From contig DASSLR010000075.1 in the NCBI GenBank assembly GCA_035689345.1, positions 1 to 43,810 on the forward strand: DNA of 43,810 nt, read 5' to 3'. Position 1 is the stretch's first letter. Every line of letters starts with the position of its first letter. Position numbers and translations under genes: made by a program. Positions 16,974-23,591 of the stretch are shown here, one piece after another. Under the pieces are notes generated by a model. The model was not told where the DNA came from. It searched no databases and saw only the letters and a list, made by a program, of their open reading frames with translations. The DNA comes from CF-118 sp035689345. GTDB taxonomy: Bacteria > Chloroflexota > Dormibacteria > Dormibacterales > Dormibacteraceae.

Positions 16974-17216
16974 ATGTTCGGCAACCACTGGATCTACATC
17001 GTTCTTCTACTCGTCGTCGTGCTGATCATCTTCGGGCCGGGCCGGCTGCCCGAGCTCGGCGCGGGTCTGGGCAGGGCGATGCGCGAGTTCAGGAAGGCCA
17101 CGACTGAGCTGTCGAACGAGGTCAACAAGACCGTGGAGTCGAGCAAGTCGGAACCTGCCGCGAAGGTGGACTCGACCTCAAGCTCGGAACCCAAGGCGCC
17201 TTCCTCCAGCAGCTGA
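16974..17216 (+). CDS. tatA: Twin-arginine translocase subunit TatA/TatE
   Basis: The protein is 80 residues. One N-terminal membrane helix (FGNHWIYIVLLLVVVLIIF), the hinge FGPGRLPELG, an amphipathic helix (GRAMREFRKATTEL) and a Ser/Lys-rich disordered tail match TatA. It oligomerises with TatC to export folded proteins. It is the first gene of a tight operon tatA-tatC-rph-rdgB. Confidence 0.95.
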   Translation: MFGNHWIYIVLLLVVVLIIFGPGRLPELGAGLGRAMREFRKATTELSNEVNKTVESSKSEPAAKVDSTSSSEPKAPSSSS

Positions 17217-17226
17217 GGGCTGACCC

Positions 17227-17979
17227 TTGGCCCTTCTGAACCGGGTTCTCCAGCGCGTGCCCCGGCGCGCGCCGATGCTCGTCGAAGAGCAGCGGATGAC
17301 GATCATCGAGCACCTCGAGGCGCTTCGTCGCGCCCTCATCGTCGCGCTCGTCGCGTGGGCGGTGGCGACGATTGCGTCGTTCTTCATCTCCGGTCGCGTC
17401 ATCGGCTGGCTGATCGACCGCGCGGGCATCGGTCACGCGATCTATCTGCAGCCCGCCGGTGGAGTTCTCCTCGAGCTGAAGGTCGCGCTCTACATCGGCG
17501 TGATCATCGCGGCACCGGTGGTCATCCAGCAGATCTGGTGGTTCGTCAGCCCGGGCCTTCATCCGCACGAGCGGCGGTTCATCCTGCCGCTGATCCTCGC
17601 GACGATCGTCTTCTTCGCCATCGGCGTGGCCGTCGCGCTGTTCGCCCTGCCGCTGTACCTGCACGTGCTCAACTCGTTTGCGCCGCCGAACACGACCTAC
17701 GTGGCCGACATCAGCGCGCTCGTGAGCTTCGTCCTGCTGATGGTGATCGGCTTCGGCTGCGTCTTCGAGCTGCCGGTCGTGCTGTTCGTGCTGGGGATGC
17801 TGCGGATCATCAGCTCGAAGTGGCTTTACAAGAACCGCGCGTTCTGGTTCCTCGGTCTCGGCATCCTCGCCAACTTCCTCACGCCGGGGACCGACCCGGT
17901 GACGCCGCTGATCATGTTCGTGCCGCTCTACATCTTCTTCGAGGGAAGCGCCCTGGTCCTCAAGCTGGCGGGCCGATGA
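17227..17979 (+). CDS. tatC: Twin-arginine translocase subunit TatC
   Basis: The protein is 250 residues. TTG 17227 has GAGGG 8 nt upstream; a later ATG (17275) is less likely. MTIIEHLEALRRALIVAL (TatC signature with the E.LEALR signal-peptide site) precedes six membrane segments, and SPGLHPHERRFILP and the late motif FELPVVLFVLG are typical. It recognises twin-arginine signals. It lies 10 bp after tatA; its stop overlaps the rph start (ATGA). Confidence 0.95.
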   Translation: MALLNRVLQRVPRRAPMLVEEQRMTIIEHLEALRRALIVALVAWAVATIASFFISGRVIGWLIDRAGIGHAIYLQPAGGVLLELKVALYIGVIIAAPVVIQQIWWFVSPGLHPHERRFILPLILATIVFFAIGVAVALFALPLYLHVLNSFAPPNTTYVADISALVSFVLLMVIGFGCVFELPVVLFVLGMLRIISSKWLYKNRAFWFLGLGILANFLTPGTDPVTPLIMFVPLYIFFEGSALVLKLAGR

Positions 17980-18710
17980 CCTCCGGCGCGCGCCACGACG
18001 GGCGGCAGATGGACGAGCTCCGGCCCGTCAAGATCGAGCTGGGCGTCAACGTGCACGCCGAGGGTTCCTGCCTCATCGAGATGGGCCGGACGCGCGTGTG
18101 GATCACGGCGAGCGTCGAGGACCGCGTGCCCCCGCACCGGCGCGGAAGCGGCCAGGGATGGATCACCGCCGAGTACTCGATGCTTCCGCGCTCGACACAC
18201 GACCGAGGGACGCGCGAGGCGATCCAGGGACGCATCGGCGGCCGCACCCACGAGATCCAGCGCCTCATCGGACGCTCGGTCCGCGCCGCCGTCGACATGG
18301 GCAAGATCGGGGAACGCACGATCACCCTCGACTGCGACGTGCTGCAGGCCGACGGCGGAACCCGGACGGCGTCCATCACCGGGGCGTTCGCGGCCCTCTA
18401 CATGGCCCTCAAGCGCATGAAGGACGCGCGCATGATCGACGCGATCCCCGTGCGCCACTACGTCGCCGCTGTGAGCTGCGGCGTGATCGACGCCATCCCT
18501 CGCCTCGACCTCGACTACACCGAGGACTTCCAGGCGTCCACCGACCTCAACTGCGTCATGACCGAGGACGGCCGCATGATCGAGCTGCAGGCGACCGCCG
18601 AGGGCGCACCGTACTCGCGCACCGAGCTCGACGCGATGGTCTCGCTGGCGCACAAGGGCATCAAGGAGCTGATCGTCCACCAGAAAAGAGCCATCGCGGC
18701 GCTTGGCTGA
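17976..18710 (+). CDS. rph: Ribonuclease PH
   Basis: The protein is 244 residues, normal for the family. It trims tRNA 3' ends by phosphorolysis. Signatures include RHDGRQMDELRPV, GWITAEYSMLPRSTH, RGTREAIQGRIGGRTHEIQRLIGRS, TLDCDVLQADGGTRTASITGA and DLNCVMTEDGRMIELQATAEG. ATG 17976 overlaps the tatC stop by 4 bp. The end overlaps rdgB by 8 bp. The pairing rph-rdgB is common in bacteria. Confidence 0.96.
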   Translation: MTSGARHDGRQMDELRPVKIELGVNVHAEGSCLIEMGRTRVWITASVEDRVPPHRRGSGQGWITAEYSMLPRSTHDRGTREAIQGRIGGRTHEIQRLIGRSVRAAVDMGKIGERTITLDCDVLQADGGTRTASITGAFAALYMALKRMKDARMIDAIPVRHYVAAVSCGVIDAIPRLDLDYTEDFQASTDLNCVMTEDGRMIELQATAEGAPYSRTELDAMVSLAHKGIKELIVHQKRAIAALG

Positions 18711-19287
18711 CAAGCACCGGCTTGTCATCGCGACCGGGAACGCGGGCAAGCTGAAGGAGTACCGCGACCTCCTGGCTGGCGCGGGTGTCGAGCTGGTCGC
18801 GTACGACCCCGACATCGAGGAGACCGGCTCGACCTACGCCGAGAACGCACGCCTCAAAGCCGGCGCGGCCGCCGCCAGATCCGGCCTGCCGGCGCTGGGC
18901 GACGACTCAGGCCTCGAGGTGGACTCGCTCGACGGTTTTCCCGGCATCCGTTCGGCCAGGCTCGGGCCCACCCAGAAGGAGCGGACCGAAGCCCTGCTCG
19001 AGCGGCTGCGCGGCCGGCCGCGGCCCTGGCTCGCCCGTTTCGTGTGCACGGTCGCGCTGGCCGTGCCGGGCCGCACCACGGACATATTCGAGGGCGAGTG
19101 TCGCGGCGAGGTGGTGCCGGAGTGGAGGGGAGAGGCCGGGTTCGGCTACGACCCCATCTTCCTCGTGCCTGGCACGGGCAAGACCTTCGGCGAGATGCCG
19201 CCCGAGGAGAAGCGGCGCTACAGCCATCGCGCCAACGCGGTGCGCGCGCTGCTCTCCTCGGGAGCCCTGGATCGACTGCCGGCCTGA
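18703..19287 (+). CDS. rdgB: XTP/dITP diphosphatase (RdgB/HAM1)
   Basis: The protein is 194 residues. It removes non-canonical purine triphosphates (ITP, XTP, dITP). Signatures are VIATGNAGKLKEY (8-20), ETGSTYAENARLKA, LGDDSGLEVDSLDGFPGIRSAR and GFGYDPIFLVPG with AEMPPEEK-like GEMPPEEKRRYSHR. TTG 18703 is the start, inside the rph 3' end. It is the last gene of the tat operon; the palindrome GACCTGACGTCAGGTC (19297-19312) follows. Confidence 0.95.
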   Translation: MADKHRLVIATGNAGKLKEYRDLLAGAGVELVAYDPDIEETGSTYAENARLKAGAAAARSGLPALGDDSGLEVDSLDGFPGIRSARLGPTQKERTEALLERLRGRPRPWLARFVCTVALAVPGRTTDIFEGECRGEVVPEWRGEAGFGYDPIFLVPGTGKTFGEMPPEEKRRYSHRANAVRALLSSGALDRLPA

Positions 19288-19296
19288 CGGAACGAT

Positions 19297-19312
19297 GACC
19301 TGACGTCAGGTC
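19297..19312. other. 16-bp perfect palindrome between convergent genes
   Basis: GACCTGACGTCAGGTC covers the stop codon of the minus-strand gene and lies 9 bp past the rdgB stop. Without a T-tract it is a weak terminator candidate, or a protein site. Confidence 0.5.
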
Positions 19313-20295
19313 TTGTTGGCCGCGTCGATCTCCTTGTTGTAGTTGTCGATCAGGTTCTTGTAGAAGGCCTGCTCTTGCGTGTTCATCGCGTCGAAGTCGT
19401 AGGCGTCGAGCTTCTTCGTGTCCGCGTCGAGCAGCGCGACGGCGTGGTTGACGCCGTTCTGGTCGCCGGCGCGAACCGCCGCCACCAGGGCCGAGAAGTC
19501 GGTGGCCGTGGTCTGCAGGTCCTTCAGGAAGGCGTCCATCTGCGACGCCACACCGGGAGCCTTGTCTTCCTGGATGGCCTTGGCCACGTCGCTCTTCAAG
19601 GTGTTGATGGCGGTGTCGACGGCGTTCAGGTCACCCTTGTCGGCCGCCGCGCTGAGAGCGTCCAGGTCGAGGGCCGCGTCGTCGACGGTGGCGTAGAACT
19701 GCCCGTAAAGGATCGAGTCGGCCAGGATGGTCTTGGCCACCGCGAGGGCCGCGCGGGCGTGTCCGATCCGGGTGGAGGCCTTGTCGAGGCTTCCCTTGCT
19801 GAGCACGGTCAGCCACGAGTTCTCCTTGAGACCCGCGTCGGCGCTGGCCAGCGAGTTGTCGTCGGCGGTGACCTGCGGCTGAGCGGCCTGCGACTGCGAC
19901 GCCAGCTGCAGGTAGAGGGCCTTCTCCTGCTTGATCTCGTCGGACGTCGCGTTGGCCGGGTCGGTGTTGTTCTTGGTGAACTGGGAGTCGAGGTTGTTGA
20001 AGTAGTCGGTCAGCTTGTTCTCGTGGTCGACGACCTTGTTGTAGGCGTCGGTCGCCGAATTGAGCTTGCCCTGGGCGAAGACAAAGCCCCCGACCACGTA
20101 TCCGCCCAGCACGACGATGACCAGCACGACCACCATGACGATGGCCAGAAGGGGTCCGCGGCCGCGCCGCGGCGGGGTGGGGCCGGCGGCCATCGGCGCG
20201 TACGCCGGAGGCGGGGCCATGGGAGCGGGCTCGTAGGTCGGCGGCGGAGACGGCGGCGGCGGAGGCGGAGGTGGGGCGGAAGGGTCCATGCTCAT
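19306..20295 (-). CDS. Proline-rich single-pass membrane protein with helical extracytoplasmic domain, unknown function
   Basis: The protein is 329 residues. A cytoplasmic Pro-rich tail (residues 1-45, with a run of eight Pro) is followed by a basic patch PPRRGRG, one long hydrophobic segment (about 49-74), and an Ala/Asp/Lys-rich extracytoplasmic region (about 75-329) that is probably all alpha-helical, with several helical hairpins. I do not recognise a family. The Pro tail plus one helix is reminiscent of cell-envelope proteins in Gram-positive-like bacteria. It stands alone, with a -35 TGTACA (20336..20331) and -10 TATAGT (20313..20308) 17 bp apart just upstream. Confidence 0.7.
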   Translation of the reverse strand: MSMDPSAPPPPPPPPSPPPTYEPAPMAPPPAYAPMAAGPTPPRRGRGPLLAIVMVVVLVIVVLGGYVVGGFVFAQGKLNSATDAYNKVVDHENKLTDYFNNLDSQFTKNNTDPANATSDEIKQEKALYLQLASQSQAAQPQVTADDNSLASADAGLKENSWLTVLSKGSLDKASTRIGHARAALAVAKTILADSILYGQFYATVDDAALDLDALSAAADKGDLNAVDTAINTLKSDVAKAIQEDKAPGVASQMDAFLKDLQTTATDFSALVAAVRAGDQNGVNHAVALLDADTKKLDAYDFDAMNTQEQAFYKNLIDNYNKEIDAANKT

Positions 20296-20296
20296 A

Positions 20297-20336
20297 AGTT
20301 GCGCGCAACTATAGCGTTGCCAAGCGTTGCTGTACA
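20297..20336 (-). promoter_or_regulatory. Promoter with palindrome and tandem repeat (upstream of the proline-rich protein)
   Basis: Between -35 TGTACA and -10 TATAGT lie two copies of GCAACGCT with a 2-bp gap, a 10-bp period (20330..20323 and 20320..20313). The 14-bp perfect palindrome AGTTGCGCGCAACT (20297-20310) covers the expected start of transcription. Both look like regulator sites; no regulator is assigned. Confidence 0.5.
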
Positions 20337-20407
20337 GCGCTTTGGATTGCGCGCCGCCGCGGCACGCGCTCGAGTCCCTCTCTGCTTCAATCGTCCGGGT
20401 AGCGAAG

Positions 20408-20484
20408 CGGGCGGTAGCTTAGCTCGGAAAAGCGCCTGGTTTGGGACCAGGAGACCGCGAGTTCAAATCTCGCCCGCCCGACCA
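20408..20484 (+). tRNA. tRNA-Pro (anticodon UGG)
   Basis: The acceptor CGGGCGG/CCGCCCG, the D-arm, the anticodon stem CCTGG/CCAGG with loop TTTGGGA (UGG at 20442-20444) and the T-arm GCGAG-TTCAAAT-CTCGC are present. The discriminator is A (20481) and CCA is encoded (20482-20484). Its last 18 nt are repeated at 20791-20808. Confidence 0.95.
20467..20484 (+). repeat. att-like direct repeat, left copy (tRNA-Pro 3' end)
   Basis: ATCTCGCCCGCCCGACCA, running from the T-loop to the CCA end of tRNA-Pro, is repeated exactly at 20791-20808. This is the classic layout of an attL site made by a tyrosine integrase using a tRNA gene. Confidence 0.7.
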
Positions 20485-20923
20485 GTTTTCGACTTCAGAA
20501 TCGCGTCAAGGGCCGCACCGTCACCTCCAAAGAGGGTCGGGGGCTACATGGGCTAGAGGTATGGGAGTGGCGCGACCACCACCTGACCCGGTTGGAATCC
20601 GACTATCGGTCGCTGCCCGTGATCAGGAAAGTGGCGTAGGCGCTGGTCCCTCGTGAACAGCTGATCCCATCCTCGCCGACGCTCCGTGATTCGTGTACGC
20701 GAACTTCGGACGCGCCAGGACCGGTTGGCCCGAGACCTGAGAGCCGGGCGACTGCGAAGGCAGGGGTGGCCGATGCCTGAGCCGGGCTACATCTCGCCCG
20801 CCCGACCACCCACGGTCAGAACGGGACCGCCCGCGCAGACGGGCGTTCCGTCCCGAGGTAGGGGGTCCACCGCCCCTACCCCTCTCGCTTCACTTGGCCG
20901 AGCGTGAATCGGAGGTTTTGGCC
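20485..20923. other. 439-bp region without a gene: putative integrated-element scar and two hairpins
   Basis: The 306 bp between the two repeats show no convincing reading frame on either strand and no integrase. After the right repeat come two stem-loops: CGCCCG/CGGGCG (about 20829-20846) and the perfect 8-bp stem GGTAGGGG/CCCCTACC (20857-20880). The Shine-Dalgarno GGAGG of the next gene ends the region. Confidence 0.55.
20791..20808 (+). repeat. att-like direct repeat, right copy
   Basis: This is an exact 18-bp copy of the tRNA-Pro 3' end including CCA, 324 bp downstream of the original and with no tRNA body before it. The identity stops at both ends of the 18 bp. Confidence 0.7.
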
Positions 20924-21730
20924 ATGGCAAAGATCGTTCAGGGGGCAATCGTCGCGGACGACGGCAACTGGTACTACGACGGTTTTCGCTGGAAGGCGCT
21001 CGTGGCTCAGCCGGCGACCAAAGCACCGGGCCTGCTGTCTGGGGAGCAGCGACAGGCGAGCCGGTTGATGCTCGAAGTTCACGGTGGTGATGTGAAGACC
21101 GGGCCCATCGGGGAGGCCGGCAAGAAATTGATGGAGGTCATCGCGGCCGGCCATTCGATCTATGAACTCGAATCGAGTGCCTCTCGACAGGACGACGATT
21201 CGTTTGCAGAAGCCCAGAAGGAATGCCCACTGCCACTAAAGAGGCTGCGCGGGCGGCTTCCGGGTGGAACTCCACTGCTGGACGACGAGTGGATCGTCGA
21301 TACGGCGATGCATTGGGGCTTCAGCACTGACCGACTCGTGCTCACCACGCACCGGCTGGTCTGGTCAACCGGGATAGTGAACAAGGACAGCAAGCAGGTC
21401 TATCTGACTGACATCCGGCAAGTCACCTATCACAAGCCGCTGATCGGCACCGGCACGATCCTTGTCGAGTCCGCCAGCAAGGACAGCCTCGAAGGTCTGG
21501 TCCACATGGCCTTCGCGAATCGTTTCCGAGATTCGCTGCAGACGATGATCCACTTCGCCAAGCAACGGAGTCAGCACGTGACCGTCCATGCCCAACCGGT
21601 CGCTGCAGCTACATCCGCACCGCAACCCGACCGGCTCGACCAACTGAAGAAGCTGGCCGACCTGAAGAGCCAGGGCATCCTCTCGGACGAAGAGTTTCAA
21701 ATGGAGAAGGCGAAGATTCTGAGTTCGTAG
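20924..21730 (+). CDS. PH-domain-like protein with C-terminal SHOCT motif
   Basis: The protein is 268 residues. ATG 20924 has GGAGG 8 nt upstream. Residues about 1-90 are unassigned and start with DDGNWYYDGFRWKAL, a WW/DUF2510-like pattern. Residues about 110-215 resemble bacterial PH domains (LTTHRLVWSTGIVNKDSKQVYLTDIRQVTY). The end DQLKKLADLKSQGILSDEEF is a SHOCT domain, a short helical module that mediates oligomerisation. Base composition is visibly less GC-rich than its neighbours, and it sits directly beyond the att-like repeat, so it may be imported DNA. Function unknown. Confidence 0.75.
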   Translation: MAKIVQGAIVADDGNWYYDGFRWKALVAQPATKAPGLLSGEQRQASRLMLEVHGGDVKTGPIGEAGKKLMEVIAAGHSIYELESSASRQDDDSFAEAQKECPLPLKRLRGRLPGGTPLLDDEWIVDTAMHWGFSTDRLVLTTHRLVWSTGIVNKDSKQVYLTDIRQVTYHKPLIGTGTILVESASKDSLEGLVHMAFANRFRDSLQTMIHFAKQRSQHVTVHAQPVAAATSAPQPDRLDQLKKLADLKSQGILSDEEFQMEKAKILSS

Positions 21731-21763
21731 GCCGGTGAGTCCGGCAGACAGTTCGTCGGATCG

Positions 21764-22105
21764 CTAGTCGTTCGCGAAGCCGATGAGGGCCACGGTGCCC
21801 AGGACCGCCAGCGCGGCCAGCGAGCCCAGGATGCAGTAGCCGATCACCAGCGCGCTCCGCGCGCGCCGGCCCGCCCCGTCCTGGCGACGCGACGCGTGGG
21901 CGGTCACGACGCCCGCGAACGCGCACGCAAGCCCAGCGGCGATGCCCAGGCCGATCATCAGGCTGAACCAGACCTGCTGAGGCGGTGCCCCGAGCAGGGA
22001 ACCGATCTCGGAGATCAGGAACGTCAGACCGATCAGGGTCGACGAGGCGACCGCCAGCCAGAAGGCGACGTCGCCGAGCCGCGAGCCCCTACGTTCGATT
22101 GCCAT
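21764..22105 (-). CDS. Three-helix membrane protein, unknown function
   Basis: The protein is 113 residues from ATG 22105 (GTG 22114 gives 116). Hydrophobic segments are at about 14-34, 46-67 and 85-108, with a basic loop ASRRQDGAGRRAR between segments 2 and 3. No Shine-Dalgarno is visible. It is divergent from the hydrolase gene with under 50 bp between starts. No family recognised. Confidence 0.6.
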   Translation of the reverse strand: MAIERRGSRLGDVAFWLAVASSTLIGLTFLISEIGSLLGAPPQQVWFSLMIGLGIAAGLACAFAGVVTAHASRRQDGAGRRARSALVIGYCILGSLAALAVLGTVALIGFAND

Positions 22106-22139
22106 CACCAACACAACGCAGGCCGGGCTGAATTCGGCT

Positions 22140-22145
22140 TACAGT
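22140..22145 (+). promoter_or_regulatory. -10 box of a probable leaderless promoter
   Basis: TACAGT ends 7 nt before the hydrolase ATG (22153) and no Shine-Dalgarno is present. Confidence 0.45.
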
Positions 22146-22152
22146 CAGGCGG

Positions 22153-22992
22153 ATGACTCAGGCCGTCGCCAGGCCGATGAAGCTTCAATTCGGCGAGGTG
22201 GCCTGCGAGATCTCCGGCTCGGTGTCCGCGCAGCTGGTCGTCGGCATCCCCGGCCTGAGCGCCAACCTGCGCAGCTTCGACGTGATCTTCGACGCCCTCG
22301 ACGGCGCCACACACCGCAAGCTGGCCTTCGATCCGCGCGGCCGGGGACGCAGCCCCGACAGCGGGCCCGGCAGCTACGGCTGGCCGGCGCACGCCCGCGA
22401 CGTCATCGAGATGGCCGACCAGCTCGAGGCGAAGACCTTCGACGTCATCGGCTGGTCGATGGGCGCGTGGATCGCCATGGTGGTGGCGCAGATGGCGCCG
22501 GACCGCGTGCGTCGCGTCGTCCTCATCGACGCCGCCGGCCTCCCGGAGGAGTCGATCAAGGTTCCGGTCTACGCGGGGCTCGACAGGCTCGCGACAGTCT
22601 TCCCCTCGCGCGAGGCCTTCACGACGCTCGCCAGGAACCTGCCCCAGTACCAGCCCTGGCCGCCCTGGGAGCGCCTCTTCGACTACGAGCTGGTGGACGT
22701 CGAGGGCGGCGTCTCGTTCCGCACCCACAGGGCCGCACCCTGGGAGGACGAGCAGTACCGCCTGACGCAGGACCCGTACTCCCTCTGGAAGGCCCTCACC
22801 ATGCCGGTGCTGCTCGTCCGGGCGGCGCAGCAGGTCCCGCCCAACTTCGGCTTCCTGATCACCGCGGACGAGTACGCGCGCTTCCTGCGGGAGGTGCCGT
22901 CGGCCACCGGGGTCGAGGTGGAGGCCAACCACTACACGGTGGGCATGAACGAGGACGCGGCTCGGGCGATCGCGGAGTTCCTCGACCGGTAA
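22153..22992 (+). CDS. Alpha/beta-hydrolase
   Basis: The protein is 279 residues. It shows the alpha/beta-hydrolase fold: the oxyanion region VVGIPGLSANLRSF, FDPRGRGRSPDSG, the nucleophile elbow GWSMGAW (Ser about 100) and a late His in EANHYTVGMN. The Asp of the triad is not certain. The substrate is unknown; esters, lactones or epoxides are all possible. It begins just after a TACAGT box. The next gene (NfeD-like) starts 47 bp downstream. Confidence 0.85.
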   Translation: MTQAVARPMKLQFGEVACEISGSVSAQLVVGIPGLSANLRSFDVIFDALDGATHRKLAFDPRGRGRSPDSGPGSYGWPAHARDVIEMADQLEAKTFDVIGWSMGAWIAMVVAQMAPDRVRRVVLIDAAGLPEESIKVPVYAGLDRLATVFPSREAFTTLARNLPQYQPWPPWERLFDYELVDVEGGVSFRTHRAAPWEDEQYRLTQDPYSLWKALTMPVLLVRAAQQVPPNFGFLITADEYARFLREVPSATGVEVEANHYTVGMNEDAARAIAEFLDR

Positions 22993-23039
22993 CGAACCAG
23001 GTGCACCCGTCCTAAGATTCGGGACCGGGTGAGCTGGGG

Positions 23040-23591
23040 ATGAACGCCGCCGACGTCGTCTTCGGAGTCTGCCTCCTGCTCGGGGGCGCGCTGCTCCTGC
23101 TGACCCTCATCGTGGACGACATCTTCGGCGGCCTGCTCGGCGCCATCCACCTCGGCTTCGACGTCGCCGGGGTCTCGCCGACGCCCCTGCTGCTCGGCTT
23201 CATCTCGATGTTCGGCGTGGGCGGCCTCTTCGGGCTCCACAGCCTCGGCATCGGGGTCGGCGGGGCCACGCTCAGCGGGTTGGTGGCGGGCGTCCTCGGC
23301 TCAGGCGTGGTTTTCGGCGCCTTCAAGATCCTGCGCCAGGCCGAGTCCAGCGAGACCTTCAGCCTGCAGGACATGGTCGGGTCGACCGGCCGCGTCTCGG
23401 TCGCCATCCCGGCCAACAAGTTCGGGAGCGTGATGATCAGCTTCGCGGGTGCCTCGCACAACATGACCGCCACCGCCGACGACGAGATCCCGGCGGGCAG
23501 GTCGGTCAAGGTCGTGGCCGTGGCGGGCACCAACCTCGTCGTGACGCCAGTCTCGTTGGCAACCAATGAAGGAGCTAGGTCCGATGCCTGA
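23040..23591 (+). CDS. NfeD-like membrane protein
   Basis: The protein is 183 residues. Three or four hydrophobic segments occur in the first 105 residues (with short acidic VDDIFGG), followed by an OB-fold-like C-terminal domain: QDMVGSTGRVSVAIPANKFGSVMI, then EIPAGRSVKVVAVAGTNLVVTPV. NfeD proteins partner with flotillins, and the next gene is a flotillin overlapping by 8 bp. The start has GGTGAGCTGGGG immediately upstream. Confidence 0.85.
   Translation: MNAADVVFGVCLLLGGALLLLTLIVDDIFGGLLGAIHLGFDVAGVSPTPLLLGFISMFGVGGLFGLHSLGIGVGGATLSGLVAGVLGSGVVFGAFKILRQAESSETFSLQDMVGSTGRVSVAIPANKFGSVMISFAGASHNMTATADDEIPAGRSVKVVAVAGTNLVVTPVSLATNEGARSDA

Noticed and set aside
19375..20556. Plus-strand open frame of 393 codons ending in the tRNA-Pro gene
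   Set aside because: It lies antisense to the proline-rich membrane protein and runs through a tRNA, so it is not a gene.
20441..20656. Possible small gene or integrase remnant between the att-like repeats
   Set aside because: The frame begins in the tRNA and its translation shows no integrase motif; I see no support on either strand.
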